From assembly GCA_002928955.1 (NCBI GenBank), contig PERT01000024.1:1-48320 (forward strand): 48,320 bases of DNA. Reading direction: 5' to 3'. A model generated the notes under the pieces. It saw only the letters and a list, made by a program, of their open reading frames with translations. It was not told the origin of the DNA and did not search any database. The position numbers and the translations under genes are program-made. This document shows, one piece after another, positions 33,093 through 41,593 of this stretch; position 1 is the stretch's first letter, and each line of letters opens with the position of its first letter. This stretch comes from Hyphomicrobium sp. (GTDB taxonomy: Bacteria; Pseudomonadota; Alphaproteobacteria; Rhizobiales; Hyphomicrobiaceae).

Positions 33093-34199
33093 ATGGGCAC
33101 CGAAGTATATATCGACTGGGAGAATATATGGCTAGAGCATGTTCAGAGATGCCTTCCGGGCCTCTACGTCCCGCGCAGAGGTGATGCGCCAGATGTTGCC
33201 CAGAAGTTTCGCGAGTTGCGCGTGCCCGGACGCCCCGACGAGTTCGTTAAAACCACAGACGCTACACCAGAGGCGATTGCTACACTCGCGACCCTTCCAT
33301 CAATCATTGCGAAATCCCTTTCTAACGCGTTGGGCGCGCCACCTCAGACAATTATTGCAGCAGCCGTTTGGGACAAGCTATTCTTGGCGAACGAATGCAA
33401 CACGAAACAAGCTCTCAGCGAAAACGGCATCATTGCAATAACCCCAAACACCGACGGACACAAGCAGAGCGAATTAAAGAACGCAAGTGATTTTCACCTA
33501 ACACTTGAAATGTGGAGACGTCACGGAGCGCGGCTCCGCCAAAAACTGGCGGGCGACACAACGAGCGTATACATATTCTCTGGTGATCATATATTTTCTC
33601 ATTTGGATCATGTTTGTTCTGATTGCCCCGAGTTTGACCTCGGAATAGTGGCCTTCCAATCAAACATTGCCGGGGCTCTGCGTAAAAAGGGTAAAAGTAA
33701 GCTATTTAAACTCGGAAAACACTATCTGGACCACGACCCTGAGTACATCGAAGCAAGGCGGCGAGCGCTGCGACACTGCCTTCTGCACAAGCAGAAAATG
33801 AGTCGGCCGCCTTCGTATCACGATCGAATAAGAATGACTGCCATTAAACGGCTAAAGGACAAACGAGAAGACAACTTGACGGAGCGCGAGTTCCGCAGAT
33901 GGATTAGGCAGTGGCTAGAGCATTGGAAGCAAATCGGTTTGAACTTCAAGGTTTCCGATCAAAATGCCATCGACTATTTGATCCAACAGAGGGTTGTGTC
34001 AAAAACAACCAGGCGACTTATGGTTGATGGGCGGAATCAGGATGTCAAGACAGTGTCATTGGAGGTGGAGCGGCCAAATGCTATTATCCAAGAAGCGGTA
34101 AGGTTCCTTCGGGCTAATCGCTACGGTTTTGAACACTTCTACGACGTGCCACCGCCGTACGCGGTCGCCAAGCGCGACGCGGTGCAGGGCAAGATTTGA
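33093..34199 (+). CDS. NYN-domain (PIN-like) putative RNase
   Basis: A 368-residue protein. It begins with a NYN signature: VYIDWENI (first acidic residue), ASDFHLTLEMW (second), then YIFSGDHIF (third). NYN/LabA-like domains are metal-dependent RNases. The C-terminal 150 residues are basic and helical and may bind nucleic acid. Base composition is visibly lower in GC than the rest of element 2, suggesting separate acquisition. It lies on the opposite strand to its neighbours, which is typical of cargo. A role in defence or RNA turnover is inferred. Confidence 0.75.
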   Translation: MGTEVYIDWENIWLEHVQRCLPGLYVPRRGDAPDVAQKFRELRVPGRPDEFVKTTDATPEAIATLATLPSIIAKSLSNALGAPPQTIIAAAVWDKLFLANECNTKQALSENGIIAITPNTDGHKQSELKNASDFHLTLEMWRRHGARLRQKLAGDTTSVYIFSGDHIFSHLDHVCSDCPEFDLGIVAFQSNIAGALRKKGKSKLFKLGKHYLDHDPEYIEARRRALRHCLLHKQKMSRPPSYHDRIRMTAIKRLKDKREDNLTEREFRRWIRQWLEHWKQIGLNFKVSDQNAIDYLIQQRVVSKTTRRLMVDGRNQDVKTVSLEVERPNAIIQEAVRFLRANRYGFEHFYDVPPPYAVAKRDAVQGKI

Positions 34200-34279
34200 C
34201 CTGCATGGCTGCAAAGCGGGTCGGAAAAGAATATGGCGTCATTGCCAGGGCTTTGACAAACACAGGTGCCCCTCGTGCT

Positions 34280-34324
34280 GCCCCAGGCGGGTGCATGGCC
34301 ATCGAGCCTGCACCCGCCTGGGGC
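34280..34324. terminator. Strong hairpin between convergent NYN and RepA-like genes
   Basis: A perfect 16-pair stem (GCCCCAGGCGGGTGCA, 34280-34295, with 34309-34324) around a 13-base loop, in the gap between two converging genes. Likely bidirectional. Confidence 0.7.
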
Positions 34325-34388
34325 GTAGCACAGCGACTACCGCAGTGGTGGTTTCTGCTTGGGCTGCGGACCACCGCCGACGGTATGG

Positions 34389-35981
34389 TTAACGACCCTC
34401 GCCGCCGCTGGGCTCGTCCTTCCCGTCCGCGACGCCGGGCTCGGCCAGCAGCCACGCCTGCATCGTCGCCTTGCGCCCGCCGGGCTTGCGCACCGGCACC
34501 ATCCGGGACTCGATGAGGCCCGCCGCCGCGTAGGCCTCCAGGACCTCGCGCGCGGCTTTCTCGGTCAGCCCCCACCGCGCGGCGACCGCCACGTCCAGCC
34601 GCAGCTCGCGGTCGGCGTTCGGGCTGCTCGCCCACGGCAGCCACGGGCCATCGTCGCCGCCCCGCCCCTGGGCCACGAGATCGAGCACGGCGGCCTTGTG
34701 CGCCCAGGTCATCGGCTCGACCGCCATCGGCTCCAGCGCCGCCGCTTCCTCGCCGCTGGCCAGCGTGTACGCCGCGAAGCGCCACGCCGTCGGCGGCACG
34801 ACCGACCCCATCGTGTTCTTGAGGTGGTGCAGAGTCGTCACCGGCTCCTTCTCGCTCTTGGCCATGTAGAAGCCGAGGCGCGCGGCATCCGGCAGGGCGC
34901 TACCGCCCCGGCTCGCGGCGAGCGAGGGGACGCTATGCTTGTGGGCGTGGTGGCAGACGAGCACGGCGGCGCCGGTATCAGCCGCGATGCTGAGCGCCGC
35001 CCGCGCGATCTGCTCCTGGTCGGTGTTGCTGTTTTCGTCGAGCCCGGCGTGGAACTTGACCAGCGGGTCCATGATCACGAGGCCGATGCGCTTGGCGATC
35101 ATCTCCTTGCGGAGGTCCCGACCCCACTTGTGCTCGGAGACTCCGCGCAGCTTGCCCTCTTGCGTGGCCATGACCAGGGGCGCCGCCGTCGGGTTCCAGT
35201 AGAACAGCCGCCCGGCGAGGTCCGCGCGGTCCACGCCCATGGAGAGAAATGCCGCGATCAGCCGCTTGCGCTGCTCGTCCTCGTCATCCTCGCGGTTGAG
35301 GATCATGACGTTGCAGGCCCCGCGCGCCTTGAACGGGCCGAAGTCGAGCCCGAGCGCGACCGCGACGCCGATCTGCTGCGCGAAGGTGGATTTGCCGCTG
35401 CCGCCCGTCGCCACGAGCAGGGTCATGAGCTTGCGGTGCACCAGCGGCTCCATGATCCAGGCTCGCTTGCCGAGCTCGGTCTCGTCGAAGTCGCAGGCGT
35501 CTGTCGGAGGCAGGGCCTTGGGCGTGGGGTCGGGTTCGGGAACGACACGCGGCGGCGCACCGCCGCTGCCCTCAGGAAGAAGCAGGCGGTTGCAGCCGTA
35601 AGAGGTGTCCGACATGCCAACCACGTCGCCAAACTCGGCAAACGTGATCTCGCCTGCATTGTACCGCGCGAGGGCGTCAACGTGCGCGGGCTCGCCATCC
35701 GGCGGTGCATAGGAGCTGAGCGTTGCGTCGAGCAGCCAGCCGCGAAGTTGGTTCCGGAACGCCTGCCAGTCGGCAACGAGCGGCGCTTCCATGGTTGGCG
35801 TTGCCTCGCATATAGCGGCGCGGGGCGCTACCATTCCCTTCCGGAAGCAGAATGGCGCCCGGAAGATCATGCCCTGCTCTATGGCGAAATCGCCAAGATC
35901 GGCGACAATATTGCTGTCATGCAGGTATTCCGCCGGAATGGCACCGGCAGCATATGCCGGGATTGCAATGGAAATGATCAT
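34389..35981 (-). CDS. Element 2 RepA-like replication ATPase (AAA_25 type)
   Basis: About 530 residues from ATG 35981, whose start overlaps the stop of the AlpA-like gene. The ATPase core has Walker A ATGGSGKST, then NREDDEDEQ, Walker B IGLVIMDPLVKF and a CHHAHK segment, as in hexameric RepA/DnaB-like helicases of the AAA_25 group. The N-terminal 170 residues differ from known domains; the C-terminus has a winged-helix-like part. It takes the place of the SF3 helicase of element 1, so the two elements use unrelated replication proteins. Confidence 0.82.
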   Translation of the reverse strand: MIISIAIPAYAAGAIPAEYLHDSNIVADLGDFAIEQGMIFRAPFCFRKGMVAPRAAICEATPTMEAPLVADWQAFRNQLRGWLLDATLSSYAPPDGEPAHVDALARYNAGEITFAEFGDVVGMSDTSYGCNRLLLPEGSGGAPPRVVPEPDPTPKALPPTDACDFDETELGKRAWIMEPLVHRKLMTLLVATGGSGKSTFAQQIGVAVALGLDFGPFKARGACNVMILNREDDEDEQRKRLIAAFLSMGVDRADLAGRLFYWNPTAAPLVMATQEGKLRGVSEHKWGRDLRKEMIAKRIGLVIMDPLVKFHAGLDENSNTDQEQIARAALSIAADTGAAVLVCHHAHKHSVPSLAASRGGSALPDAARLGFYMAKSEKEPVTTLHHLKNTMGSVVPPTAWRFAAYTLASGEEAAALEPMAVEPMTWAHKAAVLDLVAQGRGGDDGPWLPWASSPNADRELRLDVAVAARWGLTEKAAREVLEAYAAAGLIESRMVPVRKPGGRKATMQAWLLAEPGVADGKDEPSGGEGR

Positions 35982-36214
35982 CACGCGGCCTCCATTTCGA
36001 GGCGGACGTTGATGCCGTGCTCGGCGAGCCACGCGTAGAGATCAGCGCGGGTGTACTTCACGAGGCGGCCGATCTTGCAGAAGCGCGGCCCGCCCTCGCC
36101 CTTTGCGCGCCAAAGTTCGAGTTGTGCGACGCTGATGCCCGTTATCAGGCTGACCTCTTTCGGCGACAGGAGGATACGGGCGCCGGGAACGCCCTGTGGT
36201 TTGGGTTGCGCCAT
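35981..36214 (-). CDS. Element 2 AlpA/excisionase-like protein
   Basis: A 77-residue protein from ATG 36214, with GGAG seven bases upstream (an earlier in-frame start at 36286 adds a disordered stretch). The core ILLSPKEVSLITGISVAQLELWRAKGEGGPRFCKIGRLVKYTRADLYAWLAEH is the AlpA/MerR-type helix-turn-helix. Stop overlaps the RepA-like start. Same place as in element 1. Confidence 0.85.
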   Translation of the reverse strand: MAQPKPQGVPGARILLSPKEVSLITGISVAQLELWRAKGEGGPRFCKIGRLVKYTRADLYAWLAEHGINVRLEMEAA

Positions 36215-36522
36215 TGGCGTACTCCATGAACGGGGAACCGGAGCGCGCGCACGCGCAACCGTCCCAGGTTTGGGGGTGATCGCCATCGTCTGTGGGCCGC
36301 ACGGTGGTGTTCCTCCAGCCCTATAGGCTGAGTACTTGGCACCGGGGGCGTCCTGGCTCCGTTATCTGGTCCGAGCCTTTCGGGTCGGGTTGTCAGTCGG
36401 TCGTCAGCCCACAGTCTCGACGCTCCACGTCGCCAGTATTCGAGGGGAACGTTGACTCTCCTTATTTTACCTGCGGCAGGAGGGCATTGCAAGGTTGGGA
36501 GCCCGATAAGCGACCCTATTTC
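36215..36522. other. Gap between AlpA-like gene and integrase of element 2
   Basis: About 300 bases. It should carry the minus-strand promoter of the AlpA/RepA unit. I see no clear gene. Confidence 0.4.
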
Positions 36523-37773
36523 TTATTCCGGAACATGCTGGTTTTGGATTTCAGTTAATTTCGCGTCCGCCGCACTCAGAATAAGGGCGCTGATTTCGGA
36601 TTGCGCCTCCAATAGCTCGGGAAATGCCAGCGACGCGTCGGTGTAGTGCCCGTGCATGCCGCGCACCGCATGATCAACTAGTATCTCGCGGTGGTGCTGC
36701 GGGATGCGGGTCTTGTTGGCGATGCTGACGAATGTGTGCCGGAGGCAGTGTCCGGTTGGCAGCGGCTCCTTCGCATCGGCAGGCGTGCCCTCTGGCCATT
36801 CGCGCCAGCCAGTATCCTTCTCGCGCCAGTCTTCGATATGGCCGGACCTGCTCTCGGCCCAGAACAGATACGGGTTGTCCTTGATCTCCACGGCCATCGC
36901 CTCGGCCACGATTGCGGCCATGGGCGCCGACAAGGGAAGCGAGAACGGACGACCGCGCTTCAGTTTCGGGAAGCGTATGCAGCGCGCCGGAAGGTCCACC
37001 CAGGCGCGCCTCGCCTCCACGAGATGGCCGTAGCGCATGCCGCTGAGCAAGGCGAGCTGATGCAGGCTCCGCCGTACCGGGCTCGGCAAGTCGGCAACGG
37101 CCTGCCACCACGACGGGAGCAGTTCGAGCGGCACCGCCTTGCTGACGGGCTGGCCGTGCTCGTCCAAGTCCTCGCGGGGCTTGAACCACGTGATCTTCGC
37201 GACAGGGTTCTTGAGGCCGTCCACCGCATTCAACACGGCGCGAAGCTGCTTGATGGTGTGGTTGGCCGCGAACGGGCCACGCGCCTCGCCGATCTTAGTG
37301 TGGCGCTCCACGACCATCGCCCGGCTAATCTTGTCGACGGGGTAGCTGAGCCAGTCGCTCAGGTGCGTGCGGGAGTTGAGCTTGATGTTGCTGGTGTGCG
37401 TGGCGTCCTTGCCCTGCCGGTCGCGCATCTTGGCGTAGTCGTCGTACGCCTGTTCCAGCGTCGGCACACCCTCTCCCTTGACGACAGGGATCTCCCCTTT
37501 GCGGATTGTACCGAGCACGTCGTCGGCCCAGCGGCGGGCCTGATCCAAGGTATAGTCGGTCGTGCGGCCCAGGGTCTTGCGGATGCTCTTGGCCTTGCCG
37601 CCGTGCTTACGGAGCGTGCTCTGGACCTTGTAGCTGGCACTGAGCTGGTTCACCTCGACGAACAGCCCGCGCACCTTATCGTCGCGGTAGATGCGGGGCT
37701 TGTTGTCGGGGCCAAGCCCCTTCGCGACGAGGTCCTTGACCTTCGTGTCCGTAAGGCGAACGTGGCTCATCAT
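36523..37773 (-). CDS. int: Element 2 tyrosine-recombinase integrase
   Basis: A 416-residue integrase. Catalytic residues are visible: Arg in LSGMRYGHLVEA, His and Arg in GHCLRHTF, late His and Tyr in HGHYTD. The N-terminal part holds an arm-binding domain as in the element 1 enzyme. Start: ATG at 37773 or 37770, after GGGAG; the frame begins earlier at a TTG inside the 15-base repeat. It lies just inside the right attachment site on the minus strand, 180 bases downstream of the stranded tRNA 5' end. The native tRNA promoter could therefore read into it. Confidence 0.92.
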   Translation of the reverse strand: MMSHVRLTDTKVKDLVAKGLGPDNKPRIYRDDKVRGLFVEVNQLSASYKVQSTLRKHGGKAKSIRKTLGRTTDYTLDQARRWADDVLGTIRKGEIPVVKGEGVPTLEQAYDDYAKMRDRQGKDATHTSNIKLNSRTHLSDWLSYPVDKISRAMVVERHTKIGEARGPFAANHTIKQLRAVLNAVDGLKNPVAKITWFKPREDLDEHGQPVSKAVPLELLPSWWQAVADLPSPVRRSLHQLALLSGMRYGHLVEARRAWVDLPARCIRFPKLKRGRPFSLPLSAPMAAIVAEAMAVEIKDNPYLFWAESRSGHIEDWREKDTGWREWPEGTPADAKEPLPTGHCLRHTFVSIANKTRIPQHHREILVDHAVRGMHGHYTDASLAFPELLEAQSEISALILSAADAKLTEIQNQHVPE

Positions 37774-37779
37774 CGGGCT

Positions 37780-37794
37780 CCCAGCAAACACCAA
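37780..37794 (+). repeat. Direct repeat at right end of element 2 (candidate integrase arm site)
   Basis: Second copy of cccagcaaacaccaa (first at 25311-25325), just upstream of the integrase start and about 115 bases from the core. Confidence 0.6.
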
Positions 37795-37909
37795 CCAAAC
37801 ACCACAGGCTAGGGTTTGGTAGGTTTTCCTAGGGCTGATGATATGCTGAAGCGGCTGTTTTTGCTAGGTTCTTAGGGGCGCCTATGGGCATATGGTTGCC
37901 GAGGCCTTG

Positions 37910-37952
37910 GTCCCCCAGACTGGTGCGCTAACCAGGCTGCGCTACGCTCCGA
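37910..37952 (-). pseudogene. Stranded 5' part of tRNA-Pro(GGG), right attachment site of element 2
   Basis: These 43 bases match 25209-25251. On the minus strand they give the acceptor 5' strand, D arm and anticodon arm, then run into element 2. The variable region and T arm are missing. The core is 37910-37926. It is most likely the ancestral host 5' half. Confidence 0.9.
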
Positions 37953-37961
37953 CAAGCGCCC

Positions 37962-37990
37962 CTTTTGCCCGTCTTGAGAAGCGAGGTCAA
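37962..37990 (-). promoter_or_regulatory. Putative native tRNA-Pro promoter, now upstream of a truncated tRNA
   Basis: On the minus strand a -35-like TTGACC (37985-37990) and a weak -10-like CAAAAG (37962-37967) are 17 bases apart. The expected start lies a few bases before the stranded tRNA 5' end. It would now transcribe the fragment and then the integrase of element 2. Confidence 0.45.
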
Positions 37991-38372
37991 CGGGCAAGTC
38001 TCTGACGTCTCAGAGGGCAGAGCCAATCGGCGATCGCCGCAAGCCGCCCGTATCGGATCATTTGGCTCACGTGCATCAGCCGCGAACCATGATCCGTACC
38101 CTGTCGGGCTCATTGTCCGACAAGTACAGATTGGTCTTGCCAGCCAGGAAATTCATTGTCGAACTCGACGAAAATGAGCGCGAACAGCAAGTATCCAGTC
38201 CGCATCGGTCCGGTTGACGAGTTGCTGGTCGGCCGCGGCAACGTTATTCACCAGGACGACGAGAATGGTCCGGCCGCCGACCGATTGACCCGGCAGCCCA
38301 GCGGCCTGGCGTCTTGCTCGGAGGCTCCTGCATGAGGTGCCTGCGGCATGCCAGAGACTGCGACGTGCTCGC

Positions 38373-39218
38373 TCAGTGTTTCGGATGCTCCACGTAGGCT
38401 ACAGCCGCGACCAGCCCATCGGGCAGGGCCAAATCGCGCACGGTGGTCTCATGGTTCGCATTGGGCCAGTCTGACCGTCGCACCACGCGTTCCGCAGGCG
38501 GCATTGCTCCACCACCGCCCAGCGCACCGATGTCCGTCAAAAGCCGCGCGAGGCTGATGCGCCGCGCCTTGGCGAACGCCTCGACACGCACCCACGCTGC
38601 AATGAAGCGCGCATCTCCGTCAGCTGGAAGTGGGAACTGCGGCGCCATACGCGCGGCCGCCGCCTCGATCAAGAAACGGCGCCGGGCCTCCATGCGCAAA
38701 ACCCGCGGACGTTCAAGATCGACGCCGATGCTGCCTTCTTGGGCGACGCCGATCAGCGCATGCCCGGCAACATGAGACAAACTGAAGTCGCCGCGGAACC
38801 CAGGAAGCGACGGCCGCCCCTCCATGGTACGGACGAACGGCACGCGACAGAGATCGGCAGGCGCGCCATCGGACTCAGCATGGGCCTGCTCGACGACGAG
38901 CCGCAACGCGACGTAGGTGGCGAGGCGCTCGCGGCGGATGCGAGACCGGCTGGCTTCAGCCCCGAACATTGTTTGGACGCGGACGCAATCGTCCTCCGAA
39001 AGCCGCGGCGCATCTTGCTCCATCGCCAACAGGCCGTCCGCCGCCTTAACCAAGTCGACGTGCCACAGCCCGATGCCGAGACGGCCGACGTCCAAAATGC
39101 CGCGGAGGCCGACCGATCGGCAGGCGTCGGCAACACCGACGGGCCGCTCGTCGACGGCAAGACCGGCCAGTGGAGCTTCCTCAAGGTTCCCGTCAACGAC
39201 CGGCACGCGAGCGACCAT
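38373..39218 (-). CDS. 4'-phosphopantetheinyl transferase family protein
   Basis: About 281 residues from ATG 39218; an open frame upstream would add 100 low-complexity residues. The Sfp-type signature is present: [12 protein letters not shown], then GVDLERPR (the magnesium-binding Asp), and [12 protein letters not shown] (catalytic Glu and Lys). It transfers 4'-phosphopantetheine to carrier proteins. The start overlaps the end of merR by 26 bases, so they may be co-transcribed with the fatty-acid genes upstream. Target carrier protein unknown. Confidence 0.82.
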   Translation of the reverse strand: MVARVPVVDGNLEEAPLAGLAVDERPVGVADACRSVGLRGILDVGRLGIGLWHVDLVKAADGLLAMEQDAPRLSEDDCVRVQTMFGAEASRSRIRRERLATYVALRLVVEQAHAESDGAPADLCRVPFVRTMEGRPSLPGFRGDFSLSHVAGHALIGVAQEGSIGVDLERPRVLRMEARRRFLIEAAAARMAPQFPLPADGDARFIAAWVRVEAFAKARRISLARLLTDIGALGGGGAMPPAERVVRRSDWPNANHETTVRDLALPDGLVAAVAYVEHPKH

Positions 39219-39756
39219 CTGAACGGCTTGGGTCCCGAGGTGCCGGCACGGAGCTAAGCAGCAGCTGCCTGCAGGCTTCGAGCTCGGCGACGACGGCGCT
39301 GATGCGGGCCTTTGCTTCAGCTGAGATCTGAATTCCGGGTAGGCGGCCGGCCATGCGCGCGACGGGCTCAGCAGCCCGCCCCCCCCGCTTGGCGGCGGGT
39401 AACCCGACCGCTGACGTTTCAGAATTGGAAGCCGACCTGGCAACTGCCGCTTGCGCCTTCCTCTTGCCGCCATCCGTAGCCAAGGGGGCGCGACCCTCCT
39501 GCTTGACCTGCTCCACACCCTGTTCCCGCAGGATCTTCTGCACTCCCTTTATCGTGTAGGCTTCGGCATGCAGCAGTGCGCGAATGCCCTTGAGCAACTC
39601 AAGATCCTCGGGCCGATAGTAGCGACGACCGCCACCACGCTTCATCGGGCGGATCTGCGGGAACTTCACTTCCCAGAACCGCAGCACGTGCTTGGGAACA
39701 CCCAGTTCGTCCGCCACCTCGGCGATGGTGCGAAACGCTTCTATGGATTTACTCAT
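39193..39756 (-). CDS. MerR-family transcriptional regulator
   Basis: A 187-residue protein. N-terminal MerR helix-turn-helix: [21 protein letters not shown], then a wing with [18 protein letters not shown]. The second half is a low-complexity linker and a short helix, without metal-binding cysteines. In Rhizobiales a MerR gene commonly follows ihfA and the fatty-acid genes, as here. Confidence 0.9.
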   Translation of the reverse strand: MSKSIEAFRTIAEVADELGVPKHVLRFWEVKFPQIRPMKRGGGRRYYRPEDLELLKGIRALLHAEAYTIKGVQKILREQGVEQVKQEGRAPLATDGGKRKAQAAVARSASNSETSAVGLPAAKRGGRAAEPVARMAGRLPGIQISAEAKARISAVVAELEACRQLLLSSVPAPRDPSRSDGRSRAGR

Positions 39757-39831
39757 GTTCTGCCGCCTTGCCTCCGGTCAACGGAAAACGTCACCGCCGC
39801 GAACGCTCACGGTCTGGCGTCACTCTCGCGC

Positions 39832-40158
39832 TCATTCTGCCGCCGACTTGCCACGCACCCGCGATAATCCCGCGTTGATCCGGTCCTTCATAATATTCGA
39901 CGGCCTGAACACCAGAACCCGCCGCGGCGTAATCGGGACTTCCTTGCCCGTCTTTGGGTTGCGCCCGATGCGCTCCCCTTTTTGCCGGATGCCGAACGAT
40001 CCAAAAGATGAAAGCTTGACCGGCTCCCCTCCCGCGAGGTGCGCGGAAATCTGGTCGAGCACGAGTTCAACGAGCTCCTGGGATTCGTTTCTCGGCAACC
40101 CCACCTTCCGCACGACCGCCTCTGCCAAGTCGGCACGCGTCAACGTTTTTCCACCCAT
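39832..40158 (-). CDS. ihfA: Integration host factor subunit alpha
   Basis: A 108-residue HU/IHF-type protein. It has the N-terminal [22 protein letters not shown], the arm segment [12 protein letters not shown] and the C-terminal [12 protein letters not shown]. Start ATG at 40158; a frame start nine codons earlier lies within the ribosome site. IHF bends DNA and is a host factor for phage-type recombination, so it could serve the two integrases. Confidence 0.93.
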   Translation of the reverse strand: MGGKTLTRADLAEAVVRKVGLPRNESQELVELVLDQISAHLAGGEPVKLSSFGSFGIRQKGERIGRNPKTGKEVPITPRRVLVFRPSNIMKDRINAGLSRVRGKSAAE

Positions 40159-40294
40159 AGCAACAACCTCCCGCAGCACCCGCACTTTTATCGGATGCTA
40201 ACGGCGGCCTCACTGCCGGTCAATGCCAGACCCGCACAACCAACTGAAACTTCGACTAGAATTGTATAACAGTGAGAGACGGATCAAACGCTGT

Positions 40295-41272
40295 TTACCA
40301 TCGCGCGAGTACCGCGCCCCACGTAAATCCACCGCCCATGGCTTCCATGAGGACCAATGATCCTTCCTTCACACGGTGTGCCTCGAAAGCCTGATTGAGC
40401 GCCAGCGGGATCGATGCGGCTGAAGTGTTGCCGTGGCGATCCAGCGTAACCATGATCTTCTCCGGACCCACTCCGAGCTTCTTCGCGATACCGTCAAGGA
40501 TACGCTTGTTGGCCTGATGCGGCACATAGAGATCGATCTCGTCCGGTGCGTAGCCGGTTGTCACCAAGGTCTCTTCGATGACGCCGTAGATCTTTTGTAC
40601 TGCGTGTCGGAACACTTCGCGCCCGTTCATACGGAGATGACCGACGGTCTTGGTCGATCCCGGACCGCCATCGACATAGAGGAGTTCCTCGTAGCGGCCA
40701 TCGGAGCGGATCGCAGTCGAGAGAATGCCGCGATCCTCGCGCGTTCCGTGCTGCGGCTGGGCTTCCAGGACAACCGCGCCCGCACCATCGCCGAACAGCA
40801 CGCACGTACCGCGGTCGGTCCAGTCCAGAATGCGCGAGAACGTTTCAGCGCCGACCACGATGGCACGCTTGAACTGGCCGGACTTGAGAAAGCTGTCGGC
40901 AATCGTCAGCGCGTAGACGAACCCCGAGCAGACAGCCTGGACGTCGAACGCCGCGCCCTTGGTGATTCCGAGCCCGTGCTGGATCTTCACGGCGGTCGCT
41001 GGAAACGTGCGATCCGGTGTCGCTGTCGCGCAGATCACGAGATCGATGTCGACGGGATCGATGCCGGCCCGTATCAACGCCTGCCGAGCCGCAGCAATCC
41101 CGAGATCGGAGGTCAACTCATCGTCGCCGGCGATGTGCCGCTGCGTGATGCCGGTGCGCTCGACGATCCAGTCGTTGGTCGTGTCGACGATCTTGGCCAT
41201 GTCGTCGTTGGTCATCACGCGCTTCGGCAGGTAGGCGCCGACGCCCCGGATGACGGATCTGTTGACTGCCAC
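40295..41272 (-). CDS. fabH: 3-oxoacyl-ACP synthase III
   Basis: A 325-residue enzyme. Catalytic Cys115 (AVCSGF), His252 (PHQANKR) and Asn282 (GNTSAAS) are present. It joins acetyl-CoA with malonyl-ACP to start fatty-acid synthesis. The GTG at 41272 has AGGGGG upstream and is preferred to the GTG five codons earlier. It follows plsX after a gap with repeats. Confidence 0.96.
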   Translation of the reverse strand: MAVNRSVIRGVGAYLPKRVMTNDDMAKIVDTTNDWIVERTGITQRHIAGDDELTSDLGIAAARQALIRAGIDPVDIDLVICATATPDRTFPATAVKIQHGLGITKGAAFDVQAVCSGFVYALTIADSFLKSGQFKRAIVVGAETFSRILDWTDRGTCVLFGDGAGAVVLEAQPQHGTREDRGILSTAIRSDGRYEELLYVDGGPGSTKTVGHLRMNGREVFRHAVQKIYGVIEETLVTTGYAPDEIDLYVPHQANKRILDGIAKKLGVGPEKIMVTLDRHGNTSAASIPLALNQAFEAHRVKEGSLVLMEAMGGGFTWGAVLARW

Positions 41273-41410
41273 GCGTCCCCCTCTCACGGAAGTGTTGGTG
41301 GTATCGTTCTGTGAAGATCGCGCTCGTTGCGCAATTTCGACCTGATTTTCAAGTACAATTGATACTGGGCATTCGGACGCTCGCCGTGCGGATCACGCCC
41401 ACTCGTGTTC

Positions 41411-41464
41411 CGTCTCCGACACTTGGTCCCCCTTGCAGCGCCCGATCGACCAAGTGCCGGAGAC
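41411..41464. repeat. Palindromic repeat, family C, copy 1
   Basis: Arms CGTCTCCGACACTTGGTC and an imperfect inverse ending in GTGCCGGAGAC. A second copy is at 44854-44914. Confidence 0.75.
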
Positions 41465-41491
41465 ATGAGGAACTCGAGCAACTCTAAGATT

Positions 41492-41569
41492 CTAGTGTAG
41501 CTTTTGCATCTGACGTTTGGTTTTGAGTCCAGCCGCAGTGGGAGCCAAACGTCAGTTGCGCTATACTAG
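41492..41569. repeat. Palindromic repeat, family B, copy 1
   Basis: Arms start CTAGTGTAGCTTTTGCATCT, continue GACGTTTGG, and close with CCAAACGTCAGTTGCG and CTATACTAG. Other copies: 48086-48156 and 48242 to the window end. Confidence 0.8.
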
Positions 41570-41593
41570 CCGAGACCACTCTTATTCTGGCGA

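Larger units (their letters stand above)
37774..38372. other. Right junction of element 2 and host flank
   Basis: About 600 bases holding the arm repeat, the stranded tRNA 5' end and its putative promoter, then host sequence up to the phosphopantetheinyl transferase. A frame of 53 codons at 38174-38335 exists without a ribosome site; I do not call it. Confidence 0.4.
41273..41593. other. Gap between plsX and fabH with two palindromes
   Basis: About 320 bases filled mostly by a family C palindrome (41411-41464) and a family B palindrome (41492-41569). Confidence 0.6.

Noticed and set aside
34359-36038. A very long plus-strand open frame opposite the RepA-like gene
   Set aside because: It is antisense to a clear ATPase with Walker motifs; high-GC coding DNA often leaves long open frames opposite a gene. 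No ribosome site or motif.
36691-37812. A 373-codon plus-strand frame opposite the element 2 integrase
   Set aside because: Shadow of the integrase; its translation has no recognisable domain and the real gene has all catalytic residues.
13464-37952. Interpretation as one large prophage
   Set aside because: There are two integrases, two AlpA-like genes, two terminase pairs and three attachment cores, so there are two elements; structural genes are absent.
38174-38335. A 53-codon plus-strand frame near the right junction
   Set aside because: No ribosome site, no motif, and composition like the surrounding non-coding flank.
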